A stretch of 64,000 nt of DNA from Enterovibrio calviensis DSM 14347 (GCF_000621165.1 NZ_JHZA01000019.1:39403-103402), one strand, 5' to 3'. Positions 56,392 through 64,000 are shown, counted from the first letter of the stretch. Made by a program: numbers and translations. Notes: generated by a model from the sequence alone, not told the origin.

Positions 56392-56746
56392 CACTAACGA
56401 CGAAACACCGCGTCAGGGATAGTTCATTTAATGGCTATCCCTTTTTTGTGATTACGGTTTTACCTTTCCTGTCCTCGCTTACTCCACGCCTCGAACTCAC
56501 GAAAACAAGTTTCGTTCGCCCTCGTTGGGTTGTCTTTTTGTTTTTCCCTCTTTGAAATACTCTTAAAATCAATTTTAAGGCACTTCTAAGCCACGCTACG
56601 CCGTTCTATTTCATCATTTGAATGCTGATTCACCTGTACGCCTGTTAAGGGCACTGTGAGCGATTGAGGCGCAACAAGGCGAAGAAACTTGTTTCTTTGT
56701 TTTGGTGTGTCTACCTGCTCTTGGGGGTATTACGTTGCCACACGTT
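56392..56746. other. Right-end gene-free stretch
   Basis: After a terminator at 56416 there are about 300 bases with no gene up to the right junction. No strong repeat seen besides the att arm. Confidence 0.5.
56416..56447 (+). terminator. Terminator after the J-domain gene
   Basis: GGGATAG pairs with CTATCCC and six T follow. Confidence 0.85.
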
Positions 56747-57244
56747 CATGTATGCGTAACAAATTGTACTTCCGACAAACTTAAAGCCGCGTTTCTTCAT
56801 TGCCTTGCTCATTGCATCAGACTCTGGCGTTGTTGCGGGTACATCCGCCATGGTTTCCCAGTGATTCACAATGGGCTTTCCGCCAACAAACTGCCAAACA
56901 TAAGCATCAAAACTGCCAAGTTCTTTTTGAATTTCAATGACCAGCTTGGCATTGGTGACTGTGCCATTCACCTTGAGTTTGTTTCTCACAATAGCAGGAT
57001 TCAAAAGCAATTCAGCAATTTTGCTTTCGTCGTACGCCGCCACCGTTTCGATATCAAAATTATCAAACGCTTCTCGATATCCTTCGCGTTTTTTCAGGAT
57101 CGTTGTCCAGCTAAGGCCTGCTTGAGCACCTTCCAGTATCAGCATTTCGAACAGTTCGCGATCGTCATGAACTGGAACGCCCCACTCTGTATCGTGGTAT
57201 TCCTGATCGATCGTGCTGACATTCGCCCAGCTGCAACGTTCCAT
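56711..57244 (-). pseudogene. tag: tag 5' part, truncated and fused to element sequence
   Basis: DNA-3-methyladenine glycosylase I excises alkylated adenine. Residues 1-166 are normal: zinc ligands Cys4 ('MERC') and His17 ('EYHDTEWG'), 'LEGAQAGLSW' and 'MKKRGFKFVGSTICYAYM'. From residue 167 the frame continues in element DNA as NVWQRNTPKSR and stops, total 177. The missing tail holds ligands His175 and Cys179, so the zinc site cannot form and the protein is probably inactive or unstable. Precise excision would restore the gene. Confidence 0.93.
56735..56749. other. Right attachment junction of the element
   Basis: TTGCCACA (56735-56742), CGTT, then CAT shared with the left junction. The chromosomal side continues into tag codon 165 and upward. 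Confidence 0.8.
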
Positions 57245-57359
57245 ATTTCGTCCTCTAACTATCTTAAGAATTCATGGTCAACATTGACCCCATTAACCTG
57301 AGAGTATACTCAAAAAAGCACTGTATATATAACCATGACTATGTTTTGACCACAACCCA

Positions 57360-57394
57360 AAAGAGGGCGCAATGCTGAGATTGCGCCCTCTTTT
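57360..57394 (-). terminator. Terminator after iolG
   Basis: AAGAGGGCGCAAT pairs with ATTGCGCCCTCTT, a 13-bp perfect stem, with TTTT on the minus-strand 3' side. Confidence 0.8.
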
Positions 57395-57426
57395 AATATC
57401 ATTAGGTTAAATGTGTGAACTATACG

Positions 57427-57453
57427 CAAACAACCTGAAGATGCAGGATTCAG
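57427..57453 (+). repeat. Dispersed 27-base repeat, copy 2
   Basis: Identical over 27 bases to 26260-26286 and followed by AGGTTG, so a shorter stem CAACCTGAA/TTCAGGTTG is possible. It lies between iolG and its terminator. Confidence 0.75.
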
Positions 57454-57462
57454 GTTGTGGGT

Positions 57463-58449
57463 CTATATATTGACCGTCTGATGCGTTTCCAACGATTCCA
57501 GTGCAGCCTCGGCTAGTTCAAGTGCTAACTCTCCGTCTACTCCAGTACATCCCGGTTCAGCCTTTCCATCGAGTACATCTACAAAGTGCTGCCATTCCGC
57601 AATATATGCCTCTTTGTAGCGCTCTAAGAAAAAGTATTGAGGTTTCGCACTGCTGCAATCGTCTTCTCCCCAATGCTCAACCAAGTGTTCACGAACATTG
57701 CCTGCTTTTAGCATGCCTTTGCTTCCATGAAGCTCAATGCGCTGATCGTAACCATAACCAGAGCGTCGACTATTGATAATGTTCGCCATCGCACCAGAAG
57801 GGAAATGAAGCACGATAACGGCACTGTCGATATCGCCCTCTTCAGCAATTGCGGGGTCGACCAAACACGAACCGTGTGCGGACACAGACACGGGGTCTTC
57901 ACCCATGATGTAGCGAGCCATGTCTAAGTCATGAATCGACATATCACGGAAAATACCACCAGACACTCGGACGTATTCTGCAGGTGGCGGTGACGGGTCA
58001 CGAGAAGTGATCACCAAGGTTTCCGCTTTGCCAATCGCGCCACTTTCAAACAAATCTTTCAACGTACGGAATTGCGGGTCGTAACGGCGATTAAAACCGA
58101 GTAAAAACTTTGCGTTTTCTTCGCTAACAACGGCTAGGCACTCTTTCACTCGCGACAAACTTAAATCAATCGGTTTCTCACAAAAAATCGCTTTGCCTGC
58201 TTGGGCTGCCAATTCAATCAAATTGGCGTGGGTGTCCGTGGCGGAACAAATACACACGGCATGAATATCCGGATCAGCCAAAGCTTCTTCGGTGGTCATC
58301 ACATCCGCATGGTATTTTTCTGCCAATTGAGCCGCACCTTCTGTGTAGGGGTCAATCACGGCACGGATTTGCGTGAGGGGGTGTGCATCAATATTAACGG
58401 CATGCACCTTACCAATGCGCCCGCAACCAAATAACGCGATATTAAACAT
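57463..58449 (-). CDS. iolG: Inositol 2-dehydrogenase
   Basis: Oxidises myo-inositol to scyllo-inosose with NAD. The Rossmann motif 'ALFGCGRIGKVHAVNI' and 'FCEKPIDLSLSRVKE' (the catalytic EKP lysine) are clear, and 'FRDMSIHDLDMARYIMG' carries the conserved His-Asp of the GFO/IDH/MocA family. I use the ATG at 58449, with AGGAG five bases upstream, 328 residues. It follows iolB on the same strand with a 92-bp gap. Confidence 0.92.
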   Translation of the reverse strand: MFNIALFGCGRIGKVHAVNIDAHPLTQIRAVIDPYTEGAAQLAEKYHADVMTTEEALADPDIHAVCICSATDTHANLIELAAQAGKAIFCEKPIDLSLSRVKECLAVVSEENAKFLLGFNRRYDPQFRTLKDLFESGAIGKAETLVITSRDPSPPPAEYVRVSGGIFRDMSIHDLDMARYIMGEDPVSVSAHGSCLVDPAIAEEGDIDSAVIVLHFPSGAMANIINSRRSGYGYDQRIELHGSKGMLKAGNVREHLVEHWGEDDCSSAKPQYFFLERYKEAYIAEWQHFVDVLDGKAEPGCTGVDGELALELAEAALESLETHQTVNI

Positions 58450-58541
58450 AGCCACTCCTTTTGCTTATGCTGAACGCCAATCGATGCGCGATGCCATCGT
58501 TGACGTTCATATGTACTTACGCTGTCACCAACATCGAACCA

Positions 58542-59372
58542 TCATTTCGCATGCTTGTTGGCGTACTCTGCTGAATTAATCCAAGCATGATCATCTTCCC
58601 AGCTAAACAACCATTGGCGCACAGGGCCGGCCATCACGTTTAGGTAGTAGCTGTCATAACCCGCCATTGTCGCCACGGGGTGATAACCTCTGGGCACTTT
58701 CACTACATCGCCGTCATAAACCGCCATGCATTCGTCGAGATCACGTTCATCGGTATAGACACGCTGAATGCAGAAACCTTGAGAAGGGTTGAGTCTGTGA
58801 TAATAAGTTTCTTCCAAATGCGTTTCTTCAGGCGGTGCATTGCGGTCATGCTTGTGACTCGGGTATGAACTGGTGCAACCTTCGTCAGTGTAGACCTCAA
58901 CCACCAGCAAACTGTCCGCTTCTTTGTTATCTGGCAAAATGTTGTGTACATAGCGCTGATTGTTTCCTACACCTCTCGCTTCTGCATCAACATGCTCAGG
59001 AGTGATTAGGCGTGAAGGAAACGTGCCTTTGCCAGGGGCGCGACACACCGCGAGTTCAAGATCTGTCGTTGCCGTCAAAGACGCAACGTCGCCCGCAGTA
59101 ACATACAGTGAGAACGGTTTTTTACGCTCAAATGGACCGGCTCTGTCGCCAATTTCACCTAAGGCGTTGCCCGCCAAGACCGCGTCAGCTTTGCCTCCTA
59201 CAAGCACAATGCAAAGCTCTTCATCTTGGCTGGCGTTGAATGAGAGCGTTTGGCCTTTAGGTACTTGGTAGGCATCAAAACCGACGTACTTCCAACCCGC
59301 AGATTCTGGCGTGATGTGTTGATAACGCCCATCCTGATTTGGGGCTTGCCGCTTCGACAGCAGTTCAGACAT
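58542..59372 (-). CDS. iolB: 5-deoxy-glucuronate isomerase
   Basis: Converts 5-deoxyglucuronate to 2-deoxy-5-keto-gluconate, the substrate of IolC. Two-cupin protein of 276 residues; 'SYPSHKHDRNAPPEETHLEETYYHRL' carries the metal-binding histidines and Glu. 'GYHPVATMAGYDSYYLNVMAG' is typical of IolB. Divergent from the dioxygenase-like gene, with a shared operator between them. Confidence 0.94.
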   Translation of the reverse strand: MSELLSKRQAPNQDGRYQHITPESAGWKYVGFDAYQVPKGQTLSFNASQDEELCIVLVGGKADAVLAGNALGEIGDRAGPFERKKPFSLYVTAGDVASLTATTDLELAVCRAPGKGTFPSRLITPEHVDAEARGVGNNQRYVHNILPDNKEADSLLVVEVYTDEGCTSSYPSHKHDRNAPPEETHLEETYYHRLNPSQGFCIQRVYTDERDLDECMAVYDGDVVKVPRGYHPVATMAGYDSYYLNVMAGPVRQWLFSWEDDHAWINSAEYANKHAK

Positions 59373-59462
59373 AACCTCTCCTTGTCGTCGGTCACTATTC
59401 CATCATGGATACTATTTCATGTGTCTGCCAATAATAGAACATATTTTTCAATTCTCAACCAA

Positions 59463-59480
59463 ATGAAATTTACGTTTCAT
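59463..59480. promoter_or_regulatory. Palindromic operator between iolB and the dioxygenase gene
   Basis: ATGAAATTTACGTTTCAT fits ATGAAA-N6-TTTCAT exactly, as do the two sites before iolC. It lies 91 bp from the iolB start and 58 bp from the divergent gene. Confidence 0.65.
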
Positions 59481-59537
59481 TTTATTGAGTATTTGAAATA
59501 GACTGAATAACATTCAGTGGATACAAGGAGCAGGGAA

Positions 59538-60713
59538 ATGCAACGTAACGACCAAACGCTGACGACTTCGTTTTATGGAACCTCCGATGTTTCACTCGTG
59601 GACTTTAAAGAAAGCTGCGAGCGAAACACGCCAGTGGAAGGCTACCCCCTTGCCAAGGGTGTCGTGTCGAATGTGGTGGTGTATGACGGCGACGATATTC
59701 GACAGCATCCCGACAGTGCTCGTGCCTTTCAAGATGAAATGGCAAACGTATTGCTGCATGGCCCCGGCGTATTTGCCGTGAAAAGATTTTTTGCCGACAC
59801 CGCCGTTATTGATGAGATGAGCCAGGTGTTTGAGGACATTCTGGAGGCCGAGCGCGGTTTTGGCGCAGGAGATCACTTCGGTAAAACAGGACCACAGGCT
59901 AACGGCCGGATTTGGAATGTGTTCCAGAAAAGCGCAGACGCCGCCCCATCCACGTTTGTCGATTACTACAAAAACCCGTTGCTGCAACTTGTCTCCGAAG
60001 CATGGCTTGGGCCGCACTATCAAGTCACGGCACAAGTGAACATCGTCAGACCCGGTGGTGAAGCGCAGGTTTCTCATCGTGACTACCATTTGGGCTTTCA
60101 GCAGCCACAAGAAACTGCGAGATACCCGCTACACATTCAGCAAATGTCTGCGATGCTCACCCTTCAAGGCGCGGTGGCGCATACCGACATGCCGATAGAA
60201 AGCGGCCCGACCAAGTTGCTCCCCTATTCGCAACACTACCCACTTGGATACATGGCGTATCACGACCCTTCCTTCCAACGTTACTTCGAGGAAAACTACG
60301 TTCAAGTGGCGCTTGAGAAAGGGGATGCGGTGTTTTTCAATCCCGCATTGTTTCATGCTGCCGGTGCAAATAAGACGCAAGATTTCCATCGCTCGGCAAA
60401 TTTACTGCAAGTTTCCTCGACGTTTGCTAAACCAATGGAAACTGTAAACCTTGCTCATATTAGCCAAATCATTTATCCCTATTTGTTTGACGCGTGGAGA
60501 CACAGCGCATTGAGCGACGACGAAAAGAGCTCCATCATCACCGCAGCGAGCGATGGATACTCATTTCCCTCCAACTTAGACACGGATCCGCCGATTGGTG
60601 GATTAGCCCCAGAATCAATGTCTGCGTTGCTAAAACGCGCATTGGACAGCGGTTGGACAAGCGATGAATATCAAGTTGCAGTGTCGCAGTTACAAACAAA
60701 GCAGCAGGCTTAA
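59538..60713 (+). CDS. Phytanoyl-CoA dioxygenase family protein
   Basis: Fe(II)/2-oxoglutarate-dependent oxygenase of the PhyH family, 391 residues. The metal site is His-x-Asp in 'SHRDYHLGF' with the distal His in 'NPALFHAAGANKT', and Arg in 'HRSANLLQVS' would bind 2-oxoglutarate. The ATG at 59538 is preceded by AGGAG. It is divergent from iolB and shares the operator, so it may act on an inositol derivative or another compound met together with inositol. The substrate is unknown. Confidence 0.8.
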   Translation: MQRNDQTLTTSFYGTSDVSLVDFKESCERNTPVEGYPLAKGVVSNVVVYDGDDIRQHPDSARAFQDEMANVLLHGPGVFAVKRFFADTAVIDEMSQVFEDILEAERGFGAGDHFGKTGPQANGRIWNVFQKSADAAPSTFVDYYKNPLLQLVSEAWLGPHYQVTAQVNIVRPGGEAQVSHRDYHLGFQQPQETARYPLHIQQMSAMLTLQGAVAHTDMPIESGPTKLLPYSQHYPLGYMAYHDPSFQRYFEENYVQVALEKGDAVFFNPALFHAAGANKTQDFHRSANLLQVSSTFAKPMETVNLAHISQIIYPYLFDAWRHSALSDDEKSSIITAASDGYSFPSNLDTDPPIGGLAPESMSALLKRALDSGWTSDEYQVAVSQLQTKQQA

Positions 60714-60772
60714 CGGAAAGGATTTCCATTTCATCGCCATCTTTTAGTGCGAAGCACGAAAACCCTTGTCTG

Positions 60773-61417
60773 GTGGAAATATCGGCGTATTCTGTGCGCG
60801 TATTTCCACCACAGAAGACAAACAACGTGTCGAACATCACTACATTCAAGCGTGGCCAAGCCATTCCGCTCATCGAGGGCTACACCATTGCGCTGATCCA
60901 GCGCAGCGACCTAAACGATATTATCGACATGCTGGGCGAACCCAATGTCACGCAATATCTCTACTTTGCGCCAGCACCAGAAGACGTTTACCGTGGTTAT
61001 TTCGGCCCAATCATCGAAGGAACGGTTGAAGCAATCGGTCACGGCGAATGGCCTGAGAGTCCAACTAGCGTGATCCGTGATAGCGAAGGTCGCTTCATGG
61101 GTATGGTAGGTTTGCATGCGGTGATGTTCTTACAAGGGAACTACGAACTTGGTTTCCAATTTACTGAGAAAGCTTGGGGCAACGGCCTCGCGAGCAGTGC
61201 TAGCGCATTCCTGCTCACTATCGCGTTCGATGTATTTGGCGCGCATAAAGTGGCTGCGGATTGCTACCACTCCAACGTGGGGTCGTACAAAACCTTACTA
61301 AAAGTCGGTTTGGTTGAAGAGGGCCGTCAAGCTGCCTACTACAAAACACAAACAGGCTTTGATGATCGCTTGCATTACGGCATCACTAAAGCGCAATACA
61401 ACGACCTTCCGCGTTAA
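60773..61417 (+). CDS. GNAT family N-acetyltransferase
   Basis: RimJ/RimL-type acetyltransferase. 'NYELGFQFTEKAWGNGLASSASAFLLTIAFDVFGAHKVAADCYHSNVGSYKTLLKVGL' contains the acetyl-CoA-binding motif A (normally Q/RxxGxG/A) and the following helix. The start is unsure: the GTG at 60773 gives 214 residues, the GTG at 60827 gives 196 and fits the family better. Substrate unknown. It follows the dioxygenase gene by 60-110 bp and may be co-transcribed. Confidence 0.8.
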   Translation: MEISAYSVRVFPPQKTNNVSNITTFKRGQAIPLIEGYTIALIQRSDLNDIIDMLGEPNVTQYLYFAPAPEDVYRGYFGPIIEGTVEAIGHGEWPESPTSVIRDSEGRFMGMVGLHAVMFLQGNYELGFQFTEKAWGNGLASSASAFLLTIAFDVFGAHKVAADCYHSNVGSYKTLLKVGLVEEGRQAAYYKTQTGFDDRLHYGITKAQYNDLPR

Positions 61418-61423
61418 CTCAAT

Positions 61424-61453
61424 ACAAAAAAACCCGCGAAACGCGGGTTTTTT
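61424..61453. terminator. Bidirectional terminator, GNAT/RTX genes
   Basis: AAAAAAACCCGCG pairs with CGCGGGTTTTTTT between convergent genes. Confidence 0.9.
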
Positions 61454-61477
61454 TATTAGCAATTTTTCTAGAGATTA

Positions 61478-64000
61478 CTAGCCGTACAGGATGTCTATAG
61501 AACCATCGATGATGTCTCGGTCATTCTGCAAGAAGAGTTCTGCATCTGTCCAGACAGTGATAGATTCGCTATCATGGGTGAACACATAAGCATTCATCTC
61601 GCCCACTTGTGAGTCCGTCAGACCCATAAAGGCAATTTGTTCAGCGGACAGCGCTTCAACAGTGCCATTTCCGTGTCCTTCATATACCCATCCTTCACCG
61701 TCAAGGTTAATGACATCGCAATCACCTTCACCCAAGTAGGCGACAAAGCCGTTCCAGTCGTCAGCATCGTGGTGAGGGTTAGTCTGCATGTCCTCCGATT
61801 GTGCTTCAATCGAAAAAGCATTAACGTTGACAATCTGGTGTCCATCACCTGTCGCCACGACAGCCTCAACATCAGTGATTGCTCTATTCTCGCCACGATC
61901 AAAACCATAGTACCGACCCGTCAAGTCGATGAAGACATCTCCTTCAACGAGCAACTGGTCAAAACCACTGGCGCCAGTGTAAATGTTTCCATGCTCTTGC
62001 AAGAAAGCGAAATCACAGAAGTCGTCTTCGTCAAAGACCATGGTATCGTTGCCTTTGCCCCCGACATAAAGGTCTTGTCCTTGACCACCATCAATAATGA
62101 CATCGTCTCCATAGCCAGCTTTGAGGTAATCGTTGCCCGCACCACCGTATAGCGAATCATCACCACCACCGCCATAGATAGCATCGTTACCAGCACCGCC
62201 GTGGATGACATCATCGCCCTGACCGCCATGGATAACATCGTTACCAGCACCGCCGTTAATGACATCATCGCCATGGCCACCGATGATTTCATCATTACCA
62301 AAGTCACCATTAATAACATCGTCGCCATGGCCACCATTGATAACGTCATCATCCATTCCACCGTGAATGGTGTCATTACCATCGCCACCGTCAATGTTAT
62401 CCACACCTTTGCCACCAGCGATAAAATCATCACCACCGTTGCCGTGAAGCGTGTCATCGCCTTCATTGCCGTGAATCTGATCATTACCAAGGCCACCGGT
62501 GATGGCATCATGGCCATAACCACCCCTGATAAGATCGTTACCTAAGTCGCCATTGATGACATCGTCGCCGTCATCGCCTCTGATCACATCATCATCTTTT
62601 CCGCCGTGAATGATGTCGTCACCATCACCACCACTAATGACGTCCTCACCTTCTCCGCCAGCGATAAAATCATCACCTTCATTACCGCGAAGCGTGTCAT
62701 TGCCTTCGTTACCGTGAATCTTGTCGTCACCGTTGCCGCCGTTGATGATGTCATTGTTGCTTTCATCATTATCAGCAAGAGACAATGAAACATTATCAAT
62801 CAAGGCACCCAGATTTTCGCCGTTTGCCGATGATTCGAAGCGCAGCGCAATGGATTCCACACCGTGGGGTAAAACAAACTCCGCATTAAAATCCAAAAAC
62901 CCTTCGTTTGACTGCAAAGCGTCAATGGTCATTTCATAGATAACGTTGCCGTCTTGGTCGAACACCTTCACAGTGAATGGGCTGTTTTCTAGCTCGCCAG
63001 TTTGGGTGCGAAATCCGTAGTTGAAGCTCAGCGCCATCGTCGCATCACCTGCAGTAGTGAGATCAGCGGTTGCGACCTCCTGCTGAACCCAAAGGTGACC
63101 ATCAAGATTAAGATCCAACACAGTGTTATCAAGACTGTTCTCTGGCCCACCGGCAATACTGCCTTGTTGAACAGTGATCGGATGATGCCCCGGCGTATAC
63201 CAGCCAAGGAATGCGTGATCAGCGAGGGTTGCACTTGTGTTTTCGCAATCGTTGCCCCAGCCTTCCATATCGCCATTGATGAGAAGGTTACGAGCAGTAT
63301 CACCATAGATAACATCGTTTCCGTCGCCGCCATTCAGAGTGTCATCACCGTTCCCGCCGTGGATGACATCATCACCAGACTCACCAAAGATGGTGTCATT
63401 GCCATTACCGCCATCGATAACATCATTCACGGTGTTTGAAGCAGTTAGCGAGACGTTATCGATCAATGCGCCTGCGCCATCCGCTTTGCCATGGCCAGTG
63501 AAACGCAGCACCACACCGGATGTCCCTTCAGGGATCACCACGTCGAAATCAAAATTCTCAAAATGATCATTGCTTTGCGTGTTGTCAAAATACTGTTGGT
63601 AGATAACCTTGCCATCTTGGTCAAACACAGTGACCTCAAATGGGCTGGTGTCATCACGGACACCGTGTTTTTTGGTGAAACGGTATTGGTTTGCGTAATC
63701 AAACGAGAGTGAAAGTGTTGCATCACCATTTTTTGTTAGGTTGGCGACATCAATATCTTGCTGGATGGATTTATTATTCTTACCGCCATCCAAATCGATT
63801 ACCGTATTTGAGCTGTCGTTTTGAAGTGCTTTATTTAGTTTCCCATTACCTTGGTGAACTTCGATTGTTCCATTGTTGTGCGTATACCAACCTGAGAAGA
63901 AGGTGTCTTTGATATGTGCGTGTGCTTTACCAGCATCATCACCCCAAGATTCCATGTCGCCGTTTACCAAAAGATTCTGGCTTTCATTTTGGTTACCGTA
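61478..64000 (-). CDS. RTX calcium-binding secreted protein, C-terminal part (5' end outside window)
   Basis: At least 840 residues; the frame is open to the window edge. Two similar modules beginning 'LLVNGDMESWG' and 'LLINGDMEGWG' (about 175 residues each) look like beta-sandwich, carbohydrate-binding-type domains. They are separated and followed by RTX nonapeptide repeats such as 'GGNGDDTLNGGDGND' and 'GGAGNDVIHGGQGDD', about 25 in the second block, which bind calcium after secretion. The last 190 residues have no repeats and hold 'GSIDILYG' at the end, the place of a type I secretion signal. Likely a large surface adhesin or exoenzyme; catalytic parts could lie upstream. Confidence 0.88.
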   Translation of the reverse strand, partial: YGNQNESQNLLVNGDMESWGDDAGKAHAHIKDTFFSGWYTHNNGTIEVHQGNGKLNKALQNDSSNTVIDLDGGKNNKSIQQDIDVANLTKNGDATLSLSFDYANQYRFTKKHGVRDDTSPFEVTVFDQDGKVIYQQYFDNTQSNDHFENFDFDVVIPEGTSGVVLRFTGHGKADGAGALIDNVSLTASNTVNDVIDGGNGNDTIFGESGDDVIHGGNGDDTLNGGDGNDVIYGDTARNLLINGDMEGWGNDCENTSATLADHAFLGWYTPGHHPITVQQGSIAGGPENSLDNTVLDLNLDGHLWVQQEVATADLTTAGDATMALSFNYGFRTQTGELENSPFTVKVFDQDGNVIYEMTIDALQSNEGFLDFNAEFVLPHGVESIALRFESSANGENLGALIDNVSLSLADNDESNNDIINGGNGDDKIHGNEGNDTLRGNEGDDFIAGGEGEDVISGGDGDDIIHGGKDDDVIRGDDGDDVINGDLGNDLIRGGYGHDAITGGLGNDQIHGNEGDDTLHGNGGDDFIAGGKGVDNIDGGDGNDTIHGGMDDDVINGGHGDDVINGDFGNDEIIGGHGDDVINGGAGNDVIHGGQGDDVIHGGAGNDAIYGGGGDDSLYGGAGNDYLKAGYGDDVIIDGGQGQDLYVGGKGNDTMVFDEDDFCDFAFLQEHGNIYTGASGFDQLLVEGDVFIDLTGRYYGFDRGENRAITDVEAVVATGDGHQIVNVNAFSIEAQSEDMQTNPHHDADDWNGFVAYLGEGDCDVINLDGEGWVYEGHGNGTVEALSAEQIAFMGLTDSQVGEMNAYVFTHDSESITVWTDAELFLQNDRDIIDGSIDILYG

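Larger units (their letters stand above)
35750..56749. mobile_element. 21,000-bp integrated phage satellite or small prophage in tag
   Basis: The boundaries come from the split tag gene and the shared ATG. Contents in order: a winged-helix gene and a large serine recombinase on the plus strand; unknown small genes; a 12-kb minus-strand operon with portal, two terminase subunits, scaffold-like and ejection proteins; a tRNA-Arg; an AT-rich gap; a three-gene minus operon; and a J-domain protein. There is no recognisable major capsid, tail, tail spike, lysis, repressor-lysogeny or replication gene. The genes are packed without visible frameshifts, so the element looks intact rather than decayed. 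A satellite of a P22-like podovirus is my preferred reading; a prophage with a deletion is the alternative. Confidence 0.85.

Noticed and set aside
61637..62545. Plus-strand frames opposite the RTX gene.
   Set aside because: They are the low-complexity antisense image of the nonapeptide repeats.

Overview
The window looks like the chromosome of a marine gammaproteobacterium of the family Vibrionaceae. The evidence is the gene order tatD-holB-tmk-mltG-pabC-fabF-acpP-fabG-fabD-fabH-plsX-rpmF-yceD, followed by maf/yceF, rluC and rne, together with protein sequences close to the E. coli versions. I cannot name the genus with confidence.

Region 1 (1-17.8 kb) is core genome. It starts with the 3' part of an M16 zinc peptidase. 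A long minus-strand block follows for DNA replication (holB, tmk), cell wall (mltG), folate (pabC), fatty acid and phospholipid synthesis (fabF to plsX) and L32 (rpmF). Then come maf/yceF, a HAD phosphatase, rluC and the RNase E gene rne with a long leader.

Region 2 (17.8-35.6 kb) is mixed chromosome: a SulP transporter, a fasciclin lipoprotein, a WYL regulator, miaE, a Spo0M-like protein, a methyltransferase, a LysR regulator, an RluA-type synthase and an acyl-CoA thioesterase. Two myo-inositol genes (iolA, iolC-DUF2090 fusion) follow, then a NemR-like repressor with the oxidoreductase it probably controls, a DM13 protein, a patatin and an EamA transporter. Three different short tandem repeats sit just after stop codons here.

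Region 3 (35,750-56,749) is an integrated element of exactly 21,000 bp. It splits tag (3-methyladenine DNA glycosylase I): codons 1-166 lie on the right flank and the last 22 residues plus the stop on the left flank. The lost piece carries the two C-terminal zinc ligands, His175 and Cys179. The element has a large serine recombinase with a winged-helix partner. A minus-strand packaging operon holds the small and large terminase, portal, a scaffold-like protein, podovirus-type ejection proteins and a P22 gp14-like protein. It also carries a tRNA-Arg(CCU), a J-domain protein and several unknown small genes. I find no major capsid protein, tail, lysis or DNA replication gene. This suggests a phage satellite that brings its own packaging, scaffolding and ejection parts and borrows shell and tail from a helper, although a deleted prophage is possible.

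Region 4 (56.7-64 kb) returns to the chromosome: the tag 5' part, iolG and iolB, a divergent phytanoyl-CoA-dioxygenase-like gene, a GNAT acetyltransferase and the 3' part of a large RTX protein that runs off the window. The palindrome ATGAAA-N6-TTTCAT occurs twice upstream of iolC and once between iolB and the dioxygenase gene, which suggests one regulator for the split inositol genes. iolD, iolE and an RpiR-type iolR are not in the window.
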